NCBI GenBank assembly: GCA_030040525.1
Contig: JASHTN010000263.1
Coordinates: forward strand, 1-9,262
Origin: Gammaproteobacteria bacterium
GTDB lineage: Bacteria; Pseudomonadota; Gammaproteobacteria; Steroidobacterales; Steroidobacteraceae
Length of the DNA stretch: 9,262 nt
Direction of reading: 5' to 3'
The notes beneath the pieces were generated by a model. It had not been told where the DNA came from. It worked only from the letters and a program-made list of their open reading frames with translations, and did not search any database. Shown one piece after another: positions 7,698 through 9,262 of the stretch. Position numbers and translations under genes: made by a program. Position 1 is the stretch's first letter. Every line of letters begins with the position of its first letter.

Positions 7698-8008
7698 GGC
7701 TGAAACTTCATGATCGCCTGCAGCAACCCGGGAAAGCGCTTATTGACGTCATCCCAGCGCACGCTATTGAGATTCTCCACACCCTGCTTGGTCGTGCGGA
7801 TCAAGCCGGCCTCACGCAGCACCCGGAAATGGTACGACAGGGTCGACTTCGCCATCTGCGCGCACGGCGCGGCGCCCGAGCAGGATACCGAGCGGTCGCG
7901 CCTCGCGAGCAGCTTCCTCAGGATCTTCAGGCGCATCGGATCACTCAGCGCGCCGAGCACCCCGGCGAGAGTGATGTCCCCGGTCGCAGGATGCACGAAG
8001 CGCGTCAT
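7694..8008 (-). CDS. ArsR-family winged-helix transcriptional repressor
   Basis: A 104-residue, single-domain ArsR/SmtB-type regulator. The N-terminal helix pair ends in LGALSDPMRLKILRKLL (18-34), the standard family opening. The recognition helix and wing follow in KSTLSYHFRVLREAGLIRTT (54-73). Two cysteines, Cys43 and Cys49 (SVSCSGAAPCAQ), lie just before the recognition helix. Classical arsenic or cadmium sensors carry CxC in ELCVCDL here; this spacing (C-x5-C) is different, so metal or thiol sensing is possible but unproven. It is divergent from the SDR gene across 83 nt that hold an inverted repeat, and its stop overlaps the start of the downstream unknown gene. Autorepression together with control of the SDR gene is the usual arrangement and the likely one here. 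The inducer is unknown. Confidence 0.93.
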   Translation of the reverse strand: MTRFVHPATGDITLAGVLGALSDPMRLKILRKLLARRDRSVSCSGAAPCAQMAKSTLSYHFRVLREAGLIRTTKQGVENLNSVRWDDVNKRFPGLLQAIMKFQP

Positions 8009-8028
8009 AGCTCATTCCAATTCGGTCT

Positions 8029-8056
8029 TTGTCTTTTGCTTCATTAGTTCAATAAT
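8029..8056 (+). promoter_or_regulatory. Probable promoter of the SDR gene
   Basis: TTGTCT (8029-8034) and AATAAT (8051-8056) are separated by 16 nt. They match sigma70 consensus in 4 of 6 and 5 of 6 positions. The boxes sit in the most AT-rich patch of the window, about 35 nt before the SDR ATG. The -10 box lies within the left arm of the inverted repeat. Confidence 0.5.
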
Positions 8057-8078
8057 ACTGTACCTTCGTATATTAACT
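8046..8078. promoter_or_regulatory. Candidate ArsR operator: imperfect inverted repeat
   Basis: The left arm AGTTCAATAATAC (8046-8058) and the right arm GTATATTAACT (8068-8078) are inverted copies apart from two extra bases in the left arm (AGTT-c-AATA-a-TAC against AGTTAATATAC). The spacer is 9 nt. It overlaps the SDR -10 region and lies 38-70 nt upstream of the arsR start, so one dimeric repressor could cover both promoters. ArsR-family operators are typically AT-rich imperfect inverted repeats of about this type. Confidence 0.5.
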
Positions 8079-8091
8079 CAGGAGACGGTCC

Positions 8092-8841
8092 ATGCACAGA
8101 CTCGAAGGCAAAGTGGCGGTGGTGACCGGCGGCAACAGCGGCATCGGCCTGGCGACCGCAAAGCGCTTGCACGAGGAGGGCGCGCGGGTAGTGATCACGG
8201 GCCGGGACCCCAGGACTCTGGATGCGGCGGTGAGCGCCATCGGCCCGGGCACGCTGGCAGTCCAGTCCGACGTCTCGAAGCTCGCAGATATCGACCGGCT
8301 GTTCTCGGTCGTCGAGTCGAAGCTCGGCAAGATCGACGTGCTGTTCGCGAACGCCGGCATCGCGAGGTTCGCGCCCTACTCGGCCTCGGAGGCGGGGCTC
8401 TTCGACGAGCTGTTCGCGACCAACGTCAAGGGCGTGTATTTCACGCTGCAAAAGTCACTCCCGCATCTCAACGACGGAGCCTCCGTGATCCTCAATACCA
8501 GCGTCGTCGCCAGCAAGGGCACGGAGAATGCGGGGATCTATGCGGCCACCAAGGCCGCGGTACGTTCCTTCGCCCGCACCGCCGCCACCGAACTTCAGGG
8601 CCGGAACATTCGCGTCAACGCGGTCGCTCCGGGGCCGATTGCCACTCCAATTTTCGGCCGCACCGGCCTGACCCAGGAACAGATCGAGGGCTTCCAGGCA
8701 GGCATCACCGCTCGAGTCCCCATGCGCCGGATCGGCCGCGCGGAGGAGGTCGCGAGCGCGGTGGCGTTCCTCGCCTCCGACGACGCCTCATACATCACCG
8801 GCGTCGAGCTCAACGTCGATGGGGGCATGGCGAACCTTTAG
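8092..8841 (+). CDS. Short-chain dehydrogenase/reductase (classical SDR, NADP-type)
   Basis: A 249-residue classical SDR oxidoreductase, the usual length. TGGNSGIG (12-19) is the glycine-rich cofactor loop, NAG (87-89) stabilises the central sheet, and the catalytic tetrad is Asn111, Ser137, Tyr150 and Lys154 (YAATK). PGPIATPI (180-187) follows the active site, and GVELNVDGGMANL closes the fold. Strand 2 ends in TGRDP with Arg38 and no acidic residue where NAD enzymes usually carry Asp/Glu, which favours NADP(H). The substrate is not deducible; glucose-1-dehydrogenase or ketoacyl-reductase annotations would be guesses. GGAG lies 7 nt before the ATG. The gene is divergent from arsR, and its promoter carries the putative operator, so it is probably the repressor's main target. 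Confidence 0.94.
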   Translation: MHRLEGKVAVVTGGNSGIGLATAKRLHEEGARVVITGRDPRTLDAAVSAIGPGTLAVQSDVSKLADIDRLFSVVESKLGKIDVLFANAGIARFAPYSASEAGLFDELFATNVKGVYFTLQKSLPHLNDGASVILNTSVVASKGTENAGIYAATKAAVRSFARTAATELQGRNIRVNAVAPGPIATPIFGRTGLTQEQIEGFQAGITARVPMRRIGRAEEVASAVAFLASDDASYITGVELNVDGGMANL

Positions 8842-8851
8842 CCGCGCGAGC

Positions 8852-8906
8852 TCCGCTCGGGCACTGAGCGTCCGCTTCGGCACTGAACGTCCGCTCGGCA
8901 CTAACG
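8852..8906. repeat. Three imperfect tandem repeats of about 19 nt
   Basis: Copy 1 (8852-8870) TCCGCTCGGGCACTGAGCG, copy 2 (8871-8889) TCCGCTTCGGCACTGAACG and copy 3 (8890-8906) TCCGCTCGGCACTAACG differ by a few substitutions and small deletions. The array starts 10 nt after the SDR stop. Copy 3 runs over the last codons of the convergent TonB-family gene and supplies its TAG stop. Confidence 0.8.
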
Positions 8907-9262
8907 AACCGAGGCCGCCCGTCCGTTGGTGCCGGCGCGCGTGAACTCGAAACGGAGCAGCTCCACGCGCCGGGTCTGCGTGTCCGCCGGCGGGAACGTC
9001 CATTTCCGGGCTGCCGCCATCGCCAGCCGCTCGAAATACCGGCTCGGACCCGCCTGATCCACGAGCGTGGCCACGACATTGCCGTCCTGGTCGACGATCA
9101 CGCGTACCGACACCCTGATGTGTCCGTGGATCGTTCGACGGGCTCGCAGCGGAACATCGGGGATCTCCTCGTGGACTGGCGTCGGCAACACCGCGGGGCC
9201 CGGTCCCCCGGCTCCCTGCTGTGCGGCGACCGCCGGCGGTGCCGGGCTCGGAGTCTGCGGCA
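8901..9262 (-). CDS. TonB-family energy transducer, C-terminal part (5' end beyond window)
   Basis: The frame is open to the right edge, so the N-terminal anchor and start are missing; about 120 codons are visible. The first visible residues form a Pro/Ala-rich linker (PQTPSPAPPAVAAQ...), as in the periplasm-spanning part of TonB proteins. A C-terminal TonB_C domain follows: RVSVRVIVDQDGNVVATLV, then RLAMAAARKWTFPPA, the usual V-x-DG-x-V and AA-x-x-W-x-F pattern, and finally VELLRFEFTR. Such proteins carry proton-motive-force energy from ExbB/ExbD to outer-membrane transporters. An internal GTG at 9191 could be mistaken for the start, but the linker continues upstream in frame without a stop. 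No exbB/exbD or receptor gene is visible here. Short TonB_C proteins of other roles also exist. Confidence 0.84.
   Translation of the reverse strand, partial: PQTPSPAPPAVAAQQGAGGPGPAVLPTPVHEEIPDVPLRARRTIHGHIRVSVRVIVDQDGNVVATLVDQAGPSRYFERLAMAAARKWTFPPADTQTRRVELLRFEFTRAGTNGRAASVR

Noticed and set aside
7125..7703. Plus-strand 192-codon frame opposite the unknown arsR-linked gene
   Set aside because: Its composition is His/Arg/Asp-rich filler, while the minus-strand frame has G/C-ending codons, plausible secondary structure and the GTGA overlap with arsR.
8044..8451. Minus-strand frame opposite the 5' part of the SDR gene
   Set aside because: It is a shadow of the SDR coding sequence; it has no motif and overlaps the promoter and operator region.
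7710..8867. Plus-strand 385-codon frame across arsR and the SDR gene
   Set aside because: It runs antisense to arsR and out of frame with the SDR gene, both of which are clear family members. Long open frames off the real gene are common at this GC content.
1..9262. Mobile element, CRISPR array, tRNA or rRNA
   Set aside because: I read both strands and found no transposase or integrase motifs, no regularly spaced repeats beyond the 3-copy tandem array, and no cloverleaf or rRNA-like sequence.

Overview
This is a GC-rich stretch of about 9.3 kb with tightly packed genes on both strands. Every recognisable gene is of bacterial, proteobacterial type: a cytochrome bo3 ubiquinol oxidase, an E. 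coli-like pyruvate oxidase, FUSC, TonB and SDR proteins. A high-GC gammaproteobacterium, or a related beta/gamma lineage, fits best. That is inference from gene content, and I cannot name a genus. It looks like ordinary chromosome: I see no transposase, integrase, phage gene, CRISPR array, tRNA or rRNA.

Left part (1-3065, minus strand): a respiratory operon read right to left. A PoxB-type pyruvate:quinone oxidoreductase is followed 7 nt later by cyoA, and 1 nt after that by cyoB, which runs off the left edge. The enzyme that would reduce ubiquinone with pyruvate and the oxidase that would re-oxidise the ubiquinol therefore appear to share a transcript. Divergent from poxB (3248-4303, plus) is a half-size FUSC-family membrane protein.

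Middle (4327-7133): a heme-less, bacterioferritin-like diiron ferritin (minus), an alpha/beta hydrolase (minus) and a prolyl-4-hydroxylase-type 2-oxoglutarate/Fe(II) dioxygenase (plus). About 400 nt without a confident gene follow, holding a possible small membrane peptide and a weak terminator-like structure. The middle genes are single units rather than one operon.

Right part (7134-9262): an ArsR-family repressor and an unrecognised basic 187-residue protein form a minus-strand pair with a 4-nt start/stop overlap. An NADP-type short-chain dehydrogenase is divergent from them. The 83-nt, AT-rich gap between arsR and the SDR gene holds an imperfect inverted repeat that overlaps a plausible SDR promoter, which suggests control by the repressor. 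After the SDR gene come three imperfect 19-nt tandem repeats, then the C-terminal part of a TonB-family protein (minus) that runs off the right edge.

The items most worth a second look are the poxB-cyoABCD linkage, the unknown gene coupled to arsR with its candidate operator, and the free-standing prolyl-hydroxylase-like enzyme. I found no clear sign of a wholly new multi-gene system.
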